A stretch of 64,000 bases of DNA from Diphasiastrum complanatum (Eukaryota; Streptophyta; Lycopodiopsida; Lycopodiales; Lycopodiaceae), in NCBI GenBank assembly GCA_029204225.1, contig CM055112.1, positions 29,903,203 to 29,967,202 on the forward strand, written 5' to 3'. The notes under the pieces are model-generated. The model had not been told where the DNA came from. It did no database searches and saw only the letters and a program-made list of their open reading frames with translations. Positions 20,529 to 32,729 of this stretch are shown here, in pieces (the first letter of the stretch is position 1; every line of letters starts with the position of its first letter). A program made the position numbers and the translations under genes.

Positions 20529-23500
20529 TCTTATTTGTTTTTTGTACCACATGAAGTATTAGCAAAAAGAGGCCTAGTAAAATTACACAAACTTACATGA
20601 CAACTAGTAGACAACTAAGTCCTTTTGTTAATAAAAGTTTTAATTTTTTAAAATTAATAAGTTTCAACCACAACATATAAAACAAAAAATTGTAAATGAT
20701 ATAAATCATAAAAGTACATAATAAAAATGACAATAATTTTTTTGATAGAACAATTGCACAAAATATCATACAAAAATTACACAAAGTACTCAAAACAATA
20801 TATAAAAAATCAAACTTGCAATCCAAATCATAAAGTCCTTTTGCAATCCATCTATAAACCTCAAACATATGAGAGTCAAATAGGCATTAAATACCTAAAA
20901 AAGAATTCACCACCAGCCTCATTTAATCTTTTTTCTCCTCATCATTTACTTATTATCAAAAATTATTTCATCTACATGATCAATTTATGTAACTATCATA
21001 CACATTGAAAATCTCATTGAATTCATAGTATTCATCTTAATCAACGTCTCATTCTCAAACACATTCTCTTTGCTTTTAATTAGTCACTTTATTTTTTGAA
21101 CAATTCACAATATGTTTTTTCTTTTTTGTTTATTCTTATTAGCCATCATCTCGTATAAAGTTTTTATTAATAAAACTTGCACTAATTTTTATTTTATATA
21201 TGTTTGAAAACTTCTAAATCTAAAGTCTATATGATTTCACTTAAATATTTTTGATTGATTTTCATCATGACATCAAAAAAATATTAAGGTGAATTCTATA
21301 TTAGCACCACTTTGCATACCTTACTTTGCTCTTCAAAATTTTGTCTGTTGTTTTTCTATTTTTCTCTCTTTTATGCACAATTACTCATTTATAGTCTTAT
21401 TTTCTACTTTGACACTAAATGTACATTCTCACACTACCATTTGATCTTTCACTCTTTTATCTTTGAAGCCTATCATCTTTTCTTGATAATCTAGTTTCAT
21501 ATTCTCAAAAAATCATCTTGATGTTTTTCATACAAAGCCATATACTTTTTAAAAAAAATTAAAAAAACTAGCTCTTTTTTCTAGGCTAATGACTAGGAAA
21601 GCAATCATATGGCCTTGTCTTTTCAAATAGAGCATAAAAGGTAATCCTACCATATAAAAAAAATTTGTTTGTATAATATCTATTGTCCAATAACAATTGT
21701 AACATTTGTGTTAATATATAACTGACCTCCAAAGCATTGAAGCTATTTAGTAAAAGTAAGAATGAGACTCATTTTTTTTATATTAGAAAGATTATTCTGA
21801 ATAATAGCTCATTTCAACTATTGAACTTTCGTTGAGAGGAATAAATTAAATCTCAAGCTCTACATCAAAGTCTTCTACATAAGACATCACATGCCTCTAA
21901 ATATATATAAAATAAAATTTAGAATTCTTGTTGTTGTCATACATTTTTCATCATAGAAACATACTTGTCTTTTCATTTTTCTTCTCTCTCTACTAATTAC
22001 TACTTTTCATCTTTTCAAACCACGTCTCTTCATTAATACAATTCTTGTCATTTGTCAAAAACTCAAACAAGAAATTTATCCATATTCACTGTAAGAATTT
22101 TCTCTATTAAACAATATCCATAACCAATCAAATCATGAAGAATACAAAAATTTCCAAGAAAAATGTGTCAAAAGATCACCAAAAGCCATCTCAAATATTT
22201 GACATCCATATGTGAATTACTATTATACATTATATAGACACCACACTTAACTTTGTCGTTTATTTGTTTAAACATTTTTATGTCATTGGCCTTAATGTTC
22301 AGCTAAAACTAGTCTTTCAAGATCATTAAATCTAGCCACTCCATTCATCTATCTTCATATACTTCATAATGTATCTATCCTAATCTACATCTAATGACCC
22401 TACTCTGCCTTTTTATTGTTGACATTTTTCTTGATTGATTTTTCGAGGAGTCTAAATCTATGCTTTTTATCCTATGCTACTATTTTATACAACCTATTAG
22501 TAGTTGGTCACTACTTCACTTTAAGTTCATGGTTTTTTGAATACATTGTCCAATAAGTGTCATGAATTCTCTCCTTGAGGTATTGAGTTGAACTCTTCCA
22601 GTTGGCTACCCAAAGAGGACATACAAGAAAATGCATAACCCATAGGTCTAGAAAAACTCATGTCAAAATGATTTAATTCATACAAAGCATATTTCAAAAT
22701 TAGTTATCACCTATCTTATATTAAAATTTTCACTAAAATGTGATAAATATATCTTGAAGGTTTAATCATCCCCAACATCTATTTTGAAAGCAGTTATGGG
22801 CTATAGTGATAAAGATATTGAATTTTACGATCATCTTCATAGAATATGCTCCTAAAGAAAAAGAAAAAAAAAAAGTACTTATAGAACACCTTCCAAATTA
22901 TGTTGATTTCAATGCATAATATATTTGTATATGTTTTATGAAGGTGGCTATATTCATTGAAAATAATTGCATTATGTTTACAAACTTGGTCTTAGCATAA
23001 CATGTATGAAATTAAGTCCATGTAGTGTGAAGAACTCCATACATACATAAATTAAATATATAAAATAATGAAAAACTTTGGAAACAATCGATTTTCAAGA
23101 ATGCTACAAATATTAATGCTAATATATTTGTGTAAACACTATCAACATTTCCATCTATAGTTATACATAATCATGCAACTAATAAAATCAATTGTGAAAG
23201 GTCTAATAATTGTTCGAATACCACGAATTCACATAGTGCCTTCTGACAAAATGTCTAAATCTAAGATAAAGTTATGTTTTTCATTAACAATATAAATATC
23301 AATAAGCAAATATAGATTTGTTTCTTAGAATGACAACCATGATGATATACATTGAATTGAACTAGCTTCTAGATACTTGTGAATGTGATACCAAAAAACT
23401 CTTTTTGTTGATCTTTTAGTATAGATCAAAATTGAATCAATTCACATAACCACACATCATTTATCCACATCTATATTTATAAAAGCAAAGTTGGGCCAAG

Positions 23501-23848
23501 TTCAAGCCAATGGATATAAGATTAACTGGGCACTTGCATGATCGAAGGTAACTATTTCAAGAATTTCATGCCCAAACTAGGCAAGCATTAGCAAAAGAAT
23601 TCCACTAGTGAAGTCAAAATCAAAATATCTATGGAACTTTCACAAATATCTAATATATAGACAAGTGACTAAGTATCAAGTCCCATGTGGATAAGTTGTG
23701 AGAAAGACATCACATCTTCTTAACCAGGGCTTATATATCTACCTTTTTCAATAGTTCAGATTACTTAGTTCGTATGATGCACACATGCGATTGTTTTAAT
23801 TTTTTTGATGAATCAAACACTCTCTACAAAGTGATATTAAGAGTATAG

Positions 23849-23853
<5 letters not shown>

Positions 23854-23892
<39 letters not shown>
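23854..23892. repeat. AC microsatellite of about 39 bp
   Basis: An uninterrupted (AC)n run, consistent with strand slippage in noncoding DNA. Confidence 0.95.
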
Positions 23893-23893
<1 letters not shown>

Positions 23894-24268
23894 CTTTTTC
23901 CAAAGAAATAGACAAAACTCTGATGTCAATTGCTTAACACAAACCAATGTATGTAATATTTACCTTTCACATTATAGCTCATTGTTGCTTTATTATACAA
24001 AGCTATTATATTTAATACTTGACTACTTGTTGTCAAAAGAACTGTATTTTAGATAAGATATTTTAAGTGTTTCATAAAACTATAAATAAAATACTTGTAA
24101 ACCAAAAATATTTCATGTCTCCTAATGATTTTTTCTCATAAATCATATCCTAAAATTTCATAGTTTCTGACACATTTTATTTTTGCTCTCGAGAAAATTA
24201 ACCATGGATTAGTGACTTTATATAAAGTACAAAAAGAGAACATTAAACTACAAGTGACAAAGTTTCTC

Positions 24269-24325
24269 AGCTGCAAATGGATCTTCAAGGTGAAGACAAA
24301 CCAAGATGGATCAATCAACAAGTTT
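24269..24325 (+). pseudogene. Isolated 57-bp copia RT fragment
   Basis: The plus strand encodes CKWIFKVKTNQDGSINK, identical at the protein level to the RT entry of element D (about 55268-55330) and nearly identical in DNA. The surrounding sequence is AT-rich and unrelated. There is no other pol sequence nearby, so it is a tiny scrap of a retrotransposon. Confidence 0.75.
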
Positions 24326-24473
24326 TTTAGCAATTATCATTATGAAGCTTAAATGCCCATAAAAAATTTTAAAATTATAAAAAAACTCATAACCATTTTG
24401 ACAGATATTATTTTGCATTTGCAAGCACTTGCCTATTGGAGGTAGTCACTCGATTGTTGGTGTGCATGGGAAG

Positions 24474-24595
<122 letters not shown>

Positions 24596-25014
24596 ATGGT
24601 GTGTGAGGAGCGTGAAGTACTATGAGAATAGGAGAGAAAAGAAGTGGTGCGAGGATATGAGAACTACAAGAATTCAATTTTATTTATTTTAAACATTAGT
24701 AGGTGCAATGCTCACAGGTGCAAGAATTTAGTTTTTTTTCAAAAATTTAAAAATTTAAAATAATAAATAATGATAAAAAACACATAATCACCTAGTGGAT
24801 GCTGCCGCTCAAGTGCAAGCATATATTTTTTTTATCTTTTATAATGAAAAACTTAAAAAAAAGAAGTTTACAAAAGAACTAAAATTCAAAACTTCTAATT
24901 TTTCTATTTCAAATTATTTGATCTTAGAAGCAGATTTGTGAGTGCTTTTTCTAGCTCCTGATCATTGGAGGATTGTGCATTTCGAGCTCTAATGTTGGGA
25001 TCTATATTTTTCGC

Positions 25015-25026
25015 ATGGTATCAAAG
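25015..25026 (+). other. Primer-site-like sequence
   Basis: TGGTATCAAAGC differs from the copia initiator-Met primer site TGGTATCAGAGC by one base and is preceded by TTTTTCGCA, which could be an LTR end. No LTR start or gag was recognised around it, so it may be the trace of a very old copia insertion. Confidence 0.35.
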
Positions 25027-25958
25027 CTTAAGGGTGGCCAAAAGTAGCAAATTTGCATATGTAATTACTATAGTAGGGTGACCTAAATTAAGCATCATTT
25101 TGTTGATGAGATTAATCAATTTATCTCCTAACACTTTGATTGTGGTTTGAAATCTTATAGATCATATCCATTTATAACTTTTGGAAGGTAGGAGATTGAG
25201 GCTAATTATGATCCACATGATTCATCAAAAATAGACTTCATTTGTTGAAGAGCTTATGCATAAGAAGAAATAATTGTTTTGATTCTAGTTTGTTGTTGAC
25301 GATCTCTCGTGTGGATGAGCATAGCTCCCCTTGTGGATGAACATTCTCCTTAAGAAGATGAAAACATCAAGCTATTATAGAACTCTCTCAAACATGATGA
25401 CAAACTGTGGAAAAGTTTTTGCAAATATCTAGTCTTTGGTTCAAGCAAATCATCTTTTTGAGTTACTGATTAACAAGCATAAAAGATCTCAACATCTCTT
25501 GCCTAGAGATAGGTTCTACCACTAGGATAAAGAGTAGCAATAGATTATCATTTCATACCACTCAACCAAGTAGAATCCGCAACTCAAACACCAAGAATCT
25601 TACTCCCGTGTCATGATATGAATACTTATAGGGAGATTACATGGGTACCAACACATAAGAATGTAGAAGGGCGAGTTTCCACCACTATATATAGAACCTA
25701 GAGATTTGTGCATGTGTCCATGCAACCTCCACATCAAATGCATCCAAGTTGATAGTCTCTCCACATGCATATTAGCCTACACACACCATGTACTACTCCA
25801 AGTGTCACTATTGGAGGATCTAGGTCCTCTCAAATTTATTAAATGCATAAGTGGTCTTGAATGAAATTTTGAGACATAACTAATAATCTCAACAACTAAG
25901 GGGCATAGATACTCATGTCAAGAATTATTCCAAATCCTCATAATTGGACATAGACACA

Positions 25959-25960
<2 letters not shown>

Positions 25961-25999
<39 letters not shown>
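25961..25999. repeat. TG microsatellite of about 39 bp
   Basis: An uninterrupted (TG)n run. Confidence 0.95.
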
Positions 26000-26001
<2 letters not shown>

Positions 26002-26552
26002 CTAACAAATTCAAACAAAACTAAACATTACCACCACAACATGAAAAATACAAATCTTAAAAGTCAACGGAATTTGTCTCATCACAATAAAAAATACCAT
26101 TTTGACATAATCTAACTACTAGCAAAAGCTTTAAGTTGATGAGAATATTCCCATCTACATCCATACACACCAACAGCCGTATTAGGACAGGAAAATTCTT
26201 GTGGAGACTTATAAGTGTCTACACATATTTTCAATTGTTATCCATATTACAAGTAGTCATTGATGACTCTAATCTTGTCATAATATGAATGTAAAGTTGG
26301 AGATTGTCTTAATTCTCCTTAAAGTTAGTAAATTATAGGGTTGATAGCTCAATAATAAGTGTTTCAAGATATACATATGTGTGTGTGTGTTTGTGTGTGT
26401 ATTCCACATAGTCAAAAGGCAAAAGCATCAATCCTAGCATTTTGTCAAGGGCACTCATATGCTAGGGTTTTTTCCAACACCTTTTGCAGAGTCATCATTG
26501 TTATGTAATGCATTGCTTTGTGCAAAGCAAGAATTGGCTTGACCAACAATTA

Positions 26553-26556
<4 letters not shown>

Positions 26557-26616
<60 letters not shown>
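26557..26616. repeat. Compound TG/GA microsatellite
   Basis: A (TG)n run of about 32 bases passes directly into a (GA)n run of about 28 bases. The 68-codon frame across it is an artefact. Confidence 0.95.
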
Positions 26617-26620
<4 letters not shown>

Positions 26621-26924
26621 CCATTGTTTGAATCATCTTCCCATTCGCCATCCCAAGATGCTTGCTAGCCTTGACTTGGGTGGGGATTAGCACAAATCTT
26701 CTAGTTTCATTCTACAACATAAGTGGTGAGTTGGTGAGGTATGAGGACCTTCTTTCCAAGATATGGACTCACACTTGCCTCACAAGTGAGGACATTCAAG
26801 GGTCAAAAAAGCTTTGAGTTTCATTCATTCCCTTATCCCCACCACAATTATTTTTGCACTTTGATGACTTTCCATACAAAAATATGACCCTAAAACCGGC
26901 ACAGCACGGCATCCACAGGGAAGG

Positions 26925-26952
26925 CCCCCCCCCCCCCCCCCCCCCCCCCCCC
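26925..26952. repeat. Poly-C tract (28 bases)
   Basis: Twenty-eight consecutive C residues sit exactly where AT-rich intergenic DNA changes to the GC-rich region upstream of the SBP gene. The complementary G28 could form quadruplex structures. Tracts like this are also prone to sequencing and assembly error, so the length should be treated with caution. Confidence 0.9.
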
Positions 26953-27600
26953 GGCGGTCACTCTTTTCAATGAAGCTTGGGTACGATATCCGACCAATGG
27001 TATGCGTCCACGCGTCTGGCCATTGGCTTGAGCCAGGCGCCTGTCGGAAAAGGGTTAATCGAAAGCTTTAGGGTGGGGGCACCTCAGCTGCTTCCACCTC
27101 GCTTCCTCTCGCCTTGGAAGTTGATTCCCAAATCCCTTCGTCGCCTTTTTGCAGCCGTGGAGGCGCACTATCACATGACGCGTCTCCACCCCCGGGGGAC
27201 GCAAAATTCCACTCAGTACTAGCGGCTGCCACCTCTGCCGGTGCTAGGCGTCGGAGGCGCTTCCATGATTTTGTTCTGGGAGCTGCCGCTGCCTCCTGGC
27301 CTGCTACCTGCGGGAGCCTCCTGCCCTGCCACCTGCCTCCCGCAGCCAGTACAGTACTGCAGGAGTGTCCTTTGTTGCATCAGCGATCGCGCTAATTCGC
27401 ATAAATCTCTTGGATCGTCCGGTTTCGCATTTGTTCCGAATCTACGTTGCTTTGCTTGCGTTTTGTCCTGCTGCAGCTAGAGCTTCCCAGAGCCAGTTTG
27501 TGTGGAATTTGAGTGCGGCTGAACCCAATTATCTGGGTTGTGTTGTTGTGGGCTGTTCGTGCAAAGGGGTGGTTTGTGTTTTTATGACGTAGTTTGGATC
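26953..27600 (+). promoter_or_regulatory. GC-rich island: probable promoter and 5' UTR exon of the SBP gene
   Basis: Base composition rises sharply and the sequence is rich in CTGCC and GCCTCC words, unlike any other part of the window. CCAAT-type boxes lie at about 26994 (CCAATGG) and 27020 (CCATTGG). Short plus-strand frames (27114-27395, 27241-27480) have no motif and are more likely untranslated leader. Long, GC-rich, intron-split 5' UTRs are common for plant SBP genes. The assignment is by position only: it lies on the same strand about 3 kb upstream of the SBP start codon. Confidence 0.45.
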
Positions 27601-30143
27601 GTATCTTCATCAGCAGCTGCTTGTGTCACAAGATTTTGCTAATCACAATCGGGGCCGGGAACTGTTAAGGATCTGCAGCAGGGAAGTACCTTGTAAGAAA
27701 CTTGGTACGGTTTGATCTATTTGCTATGCTGTGAAGTTGGTTAATCTGCCTTTTCATGTTTCTTCAGAAGTGGTTTTATCAGAAAAGCTAGTTAGTGATG
27801 CTTGATTGATGGTCCCAAAACCTTCTTGATGGAACAGTGCACTAGATGGCGTTCTAGTGTGAATTGAGGCAACTGGCATTTCTAGACTCAGACTCGAACA
27901 CATCCAGCAGTAGATAATTTCTCAGAAAATTTAGAGTGAAGATAAAGAAAAGGAAGAAAATTTATGACCTAAGAAGAGATGGTGACCGCAGCTGTTCGGC
28001 CTTTGTCGTGTACAAATGAGAGCATGTCAGCCAAGTAGAGAGACTTAAACCTTCCACATTGCTTGAGACATTCAAGAAATAAAGGGACTCTCTGAGTAGC
28101 TCATGCGTTTAACTATTATCATGTATGACATGATACAGTTGAAATCCTTGCTTCGTACAGAAAGATTTATGTCCGCTCTGTACTACATAAACCAGGGTTT
28201 CGTTTTTGCCATGTCATGGTTTTTCTTCCTGCAGATGCCTTCCCGAGAATATCACAGCCATCATTCTGTCACAATATAATCAGTTCTACTCGCACCTATT
28301 CTATGATTTACCGTCAGATAGATCAACATGCTTTGAATTGAGTGGTGGGGATAGAAAAATATAGTTTACAGTGACACCGACTAAGCAAATTTCAATCCTT
28401 ATTTTCTCTCGCAAATGGAGAAAGTTTTTGAAAATCACGATGTTTAACTTGTAAGAGACTGATGGCGTCAGCATTCTTTATATGCATGGATCTGATAGCA
28501 TATAGGTATGTCGAAGTCATATGGTCATATGCTGTCAAGTCCGTCCAGGCTGGTTCAACTAAACTTAATAAAGGCTTTCATTCTAGGACTTGTTGAGTCT
28601 TCTGAAATCTAGTCTATTCTGCAGTAATATTGGGCTCCACTACTTACACTGTACATACTGAAAGCAATGGATGGAGAATCCAGACCCACCTTGAGCTAAT
28701 CAACGGACTAACTCAAAACACGTTTCTCAATTTAGCTGATAATTTGCCTCGGTGTATTTGCCTGCTGTCACTGAAGCTACAGATACTACATCCATCAAAT
28801 TGCATGGACATCAGATCATGTAATCTGGCAAATTTGGCAATACAACATGAAGGCTGACGCCTAAGCAGTATTGCAAAGACATGCCTTTGGACTTTAAGAC
28901 GTCTTTCAGCTTAAAAACGCATTCAGTCATAACAACGAAAGCCAGTATCGTGTAGTATTTCAGGGCTACATTTTCTCGGTTCTCAGAGGTTTCTTTGCCT
29001 TTGCACTTACCTAGGTTTTATAGAGCCCTTCTTCCTGGACTAAACTCCAGAATACCTAAGATTCGACCAAGGGTTTCAATACTTGACTCGGTCGGCTCCT
29101 TTGACACCATCGTGGTTGTCAAGGATCTCGTGCTCGAAGCTTAAAGAATTAGAAACGTAAATCATTAGAATGCCGAGTACTTGAACTGAATGTTAAAATC
29201 AGAGGCTTTCTGCATGTAAAATAACTACTAACTAACGGATAGATTGTTTCTAGGATCTACAAGACGATCTGATCATGACAGCACTCCTGGGTCAGGTTCA
29301 ATTTTGAGATTTATGAACTTTATCAGTGCAATAAACAACATTCCTCGTCTCGTATGCAACGTAAAAAGATCTCTTTTCCGAAAATTTTCAGGCACAATGA
29401 GCCGGTCATGCTAGCATGGGATGGACCTGGTTCAGAGTGGTATATAGGCTTCTTGATTCATGGTCTAGATTTATAAACAAGAAAATCTACGTGCATCGAC
29501 TTCTTGTCAATCCTACCGTGATTCCTCCGTTTCCTTAACATTGTAGTTTGTGTTGCTTTTGCAGGATTGACAAATAAATTATCCAAGTTTGATGCCCTTA
29601 AGGAGAAAGATTAAAGAGCTCGCGGGGGATTCGTGCTTACTTTGATACTTTCCACATTTGAAACATTCGCGATATTGTGATCCGTCATTTATTTGCTGCG
29701 TTGGAAGTTTGGACAGAGTGATCCGGTAACTCATGCGCTTGTTTCTTCAACCTATATCTCGGAAAGCCGCTTAGAGATCGATAATATTGGCAATGGCATG
29801 CGAGCAAAAACCAGAGGTCTTTCTAGGAAAGAGATCACTGGTTTGACGTGCCAAAAGAGCTTCTCACACTTTGCAAATGAGTAACACCAAATCAAGGATA
29901 TACATGAAATTAATTTCCCTGACACTGTTCAAATTAGTCTCACGAACACATGCAGATTTTGTGATATCAATCTATAAACCTTTTCCATGTTTAATGGTAT
30001 TCAGTTAAATCCTGTTGTATATCGAGATACAGCCAACAGACAAGTATTGATCGTGGTTTCTCAATAAAGGAGCCAAGAAGTATATTTTATAATTACGTGC
30101 AGTGCAGCTCGTGGGCTTATCTTCTTGTCTTAGAATTGCCGAG
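27601..30143 (+). other. Probable 5' UTR and intron sequence of the SBP gene
   Basis: No coding motif occurs in this 2.5-kb stretch, which is of medium base composition and free of recognisable transposons. Pyrimidine-rich acceptor-like sites ending TTGCAG (about 29564) and CTTGTCTTAG (about 30132) could introduce the coding exon. Exact leader exons cannot be set without transcripts. Confidence 0.4.
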
Positions 30144-32729
30144 ATGAACCCATACAGAAACTCTAATATTCCAGATGTGGATTCGAACTGGGCAAATGAT
30201 AGCTGGGATCGTTCCACTGCTCTGACAATTCAGTATCAAGGCTCACACTCGGACTGGGACTGGGAAAGCCAGATGAATGTTTCACAGAAACCTGCTGCAC
30301 CTCTTGAGGTTGCTGATAACAAACCCTCAATGCTGTATTCCAACTATACGGTTCCAAATAGCTACAGAAATCATATTGGAACCTTGCCGGGTAGTCATTC
30401 TTCCAATTACTCGCCTAACAGTATCAACAGTTTGTCATCTGTTCGGAACTGTGGAGTGGTTGAGGCTTTGCAGGGCATTGTGCATAGCTCCTCAATACAT
30501 GCAAATCCAATGTCAGCATTTCCTGGTTACGCTGCAGCAAATGGTCTAAGCACAGACGTTAGATCCTTTGAGCAAAGGAGCCGCATTCTAGGGATAATGG
30601 ATGTTGAGCAGAAAACTATTTCGGATTTTGTTAAACGATCAAGTATATTCCAGACTGAGCTTCATGAAGCATTAGGCTTAAATCTAGGTGGCCGAACATA
30701 CTTTTCAGCTGAAGATTGCTCCAGGCTCGGGAAAAGACCGTACATAAGTTCACCAGCAGTGCACGTACCAAATTGTCAGGCAGAAGGGTGTACTGCCGAT
30801 ATGAGTAGAGCGAAGCACTATTATCGCAGGCATAAAGTGTGCGAGCACCATTCCAAGGCATCGCATATATTTGCTAATGGGCAGGCACAACGTTTTTGCC
30901 AGCAGTGCAGCAGGTTTTATACTTTTTCACATTGTGGATCCCTTGGGGTTTTTCATTAAAACTGTTATAATTTTCAATTGCCCAACAAGAATGTTGTTAT
31001 CGTCTGCAGGTCAGTGATATATATAGGGGCATGGCACGTAATCACACCATGCTTCACCCTTGTCAAGTTCACTGATGCTAAAGATGGGATATCGATAGTT
31101 AGATCAGATCTTTAGTGATATCATAACTTCTATCTGAGATATTACAGTTATGCAAAACAAGAGTCCCTTATTTTGAGTTGAGTAACGTAGACATGAAGAC
31201 TGTAGCTCATCCATCTAGCAATAAAATACTGCTGAGATTCTAGCATGTTGTTTTTCGCTCTCCTCCACCATATATCAGGAGCACCGATGCATCTAAAGTA
31301 CAAAATCCTACTCAAACTTACATCGATAGCTTCTGTTGCAAACCTACAATATAAAGGCAATGAAAATTCTGAATCAAGATAGTGGTCGAGTTTGATTTGT
31401 ATTCTTGCCACGATTGGCAACAAAACTAATTATAAGTGTTTACGTGATGTCTCCAGGCTCCACCCTGTAGCAGAGTTTGATGACGCAAAGCGAAGTTGTA
31501 GAAAAAGGCTTGCAGATCATAACAGGCGTAGAAGGAAACCCCAGATGATTGGCAGCACTTTCTCAAAGGATCACGAAGATCAGTTCTCTCGAAAGGCCGA
31601 TGAAAATGAACAAAATGCAGTCAACAAAAAAAGTGGTAAGCTCTTTCAAAACTTTGGAAAGATCATAAGAACCAGGCGCTGCATCTATAGTGTGTGTGAG
31701 TTGTTTGAGGTCTGCTGGCAGATAAGCATGCTAGATGTAATCGTTGAGTAAGATAGATAACATGGCTGTCCAGCTAAAGATTACCCATCCATGTTTGCTC
31801 ATACGAAGTTGTTGATGCTCTCAGAAACCAGCTCACCTTCATATTCTTTGGAAGAATCAGGCAGCAATCTTGTGACGAAGAAAAAGCACCTAGATCATGA
31901 AACAACTTCTTGTTTTGGGATCCCAGACTCGAATGACTCTCTAATGCGAATGAAACAGGGCGCACCGTCGCTCTTATCTGCTCAGGCATCCTCGATCCCA
32001 TCCATTTTGGGCATGACAAATGGTCAGCTCCAATTGATAAAATCTCAGGAGGCTGCTGATTCCTACAAACAAAAGCTTCAGGAGAATTATAGTCCAAAAG
32101 TCTCCAGTGTTTCTCCAATTGGAAGTAGATCAATTGAATGTCAAATAAGGTCATCAGCACAGAGTCTATCTAACGATATACCCTCAACAGCACCGTGGCT
32201 GGTGCAGTCATTACACTCAAAGCCAGCATTTCGAAAATCTTTCATGAATTTTCAAAATGCTGTGCCTAAATGTGATGATCGTAACATGCTTGTAGGACCC
32301 AGCTACCCAATTTCGGAATGTCTCCCTCCATCAGCTGGAGCTGTACGTCGGGTGGAGTTAACCAAAGACCTGGCATACTCACAATGGATGACGCACACAA
32401 CAGCCGAGCAGAAATATAAGCAACAGCTAGGACTATCTGTTACCGTCACTCACAGCAGCTCCGATGAAATGGATTCAGGTGAGCGGATTTCATTGCTTCC
32501 AGTGTTGCAAGCTTCCAAAGTGCAAGATTCGGGACACAAGATGGTGACACAGCAACCCAACTTGGTAGCAGTGGATTTCTTGCAGCAACAGTCCGGCACC
32601 AACGCAGAAGAGGAGTGTAGCTTGCAGCCAAAACAGGGAGATCAATCGGATTCAAAACTTGCTATTCTTCAAGCACTTCGATCATTTGAGTCTTCTACTT
32701 ACAATCCACCCACCACTTTCGTTTTATAG
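30144..32729 (+). CDS. SBP-box (SQUAMOSA promoter-binding-like) transcription factor, SPL8/LG1-like
   Basis: Coding exons are 30144-30913, 31457-31635 and 31774-32729, giving 634 aa in one frame with GT-AG introns. The SBP domain (about residues 209-286) is complete. Zinc site 1 is C211, C216, C233, H236 (CX4CX16CX2H). Site 2 is C252, C255, H259, C271. The bipartite nuclear signal KRSCRKRLADHNRRRRK overlaps it. The domain binds GTAC-core DNA in the nucleus. CQAEGC, AKHYYRRHKVCE and KRSCRKRLADHNRRRRK resemble the SPL8/LIGULELESS1 group. The first intron splits the SBP domain between its two zinc sites, the position conserved in the family. Oddities: the usual CSRFH is CSRLH, exactly at the splice junction. 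No miR156 or miR529 target is visible and there are no ankyrin repeats. The start is ATG 30144; the in-frame GTG at 30102 is probably intron or leader. Confidence 0.92.
30914..31456 (+). other. SBP intron 1 (543 bp, within the SBP domain)
   Basis: The donor AG|GTTTTAT and acceptor CTCCAG|GCTCC join TGC AGC AG with G CTC CAC, giving CSRLHP in frame (phase 2). Reading through the donor gives an immediate stop at 30957-30959, so splicing is required for a full SBP domain. Confidence 0.9.
31636..31773 (+). other. SBP intron 2 (138 bp)
   Basis: The donor AAGTG|GTAAGC is strong and the acceptor is GTCCAG|CTAAAG. Joining gives G+CT for Ala followed by KDYPSMF in the open frame that runs to 32729 (phase 1). 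Another nearby acceptor is possible, but this one keeps the frame without stops. Confidence 0.8.

Larger units (their letters stand above)
19552..24268. other. AT-rich intergenic tract without recognised genes
   Basis: This 4.7-kb stretch is strongly AT-rich. All of its frames are under about 95 codons and show no motif. Two CA microsatellites lie in it. I see no LTR boundary, primer site or coding signature. Confidence 0.55.
25027..26924. other. AT-rich intergenic tract with microsatellites
   Basis: No gene recognised. Besides the microsatellites listed separately it holds a short imperfect TG tract at 26378-26400. The last 200 bp approach the poly-C tract that borders the SBP gene region. 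Confidence 0.5.

Noticed and set aside
27114-27592. GC-rich frames of 75-93 codons upstream of the SBP gene
   Set aside because: They overlap in several phases, have no motif, and look like leader sequence with high GC content.
30102-30143. Earlier SBP start at 30102
   Set aside because: That codon is GTG; the first ATG in frame is 30144 and an acceptor-like site lies between.
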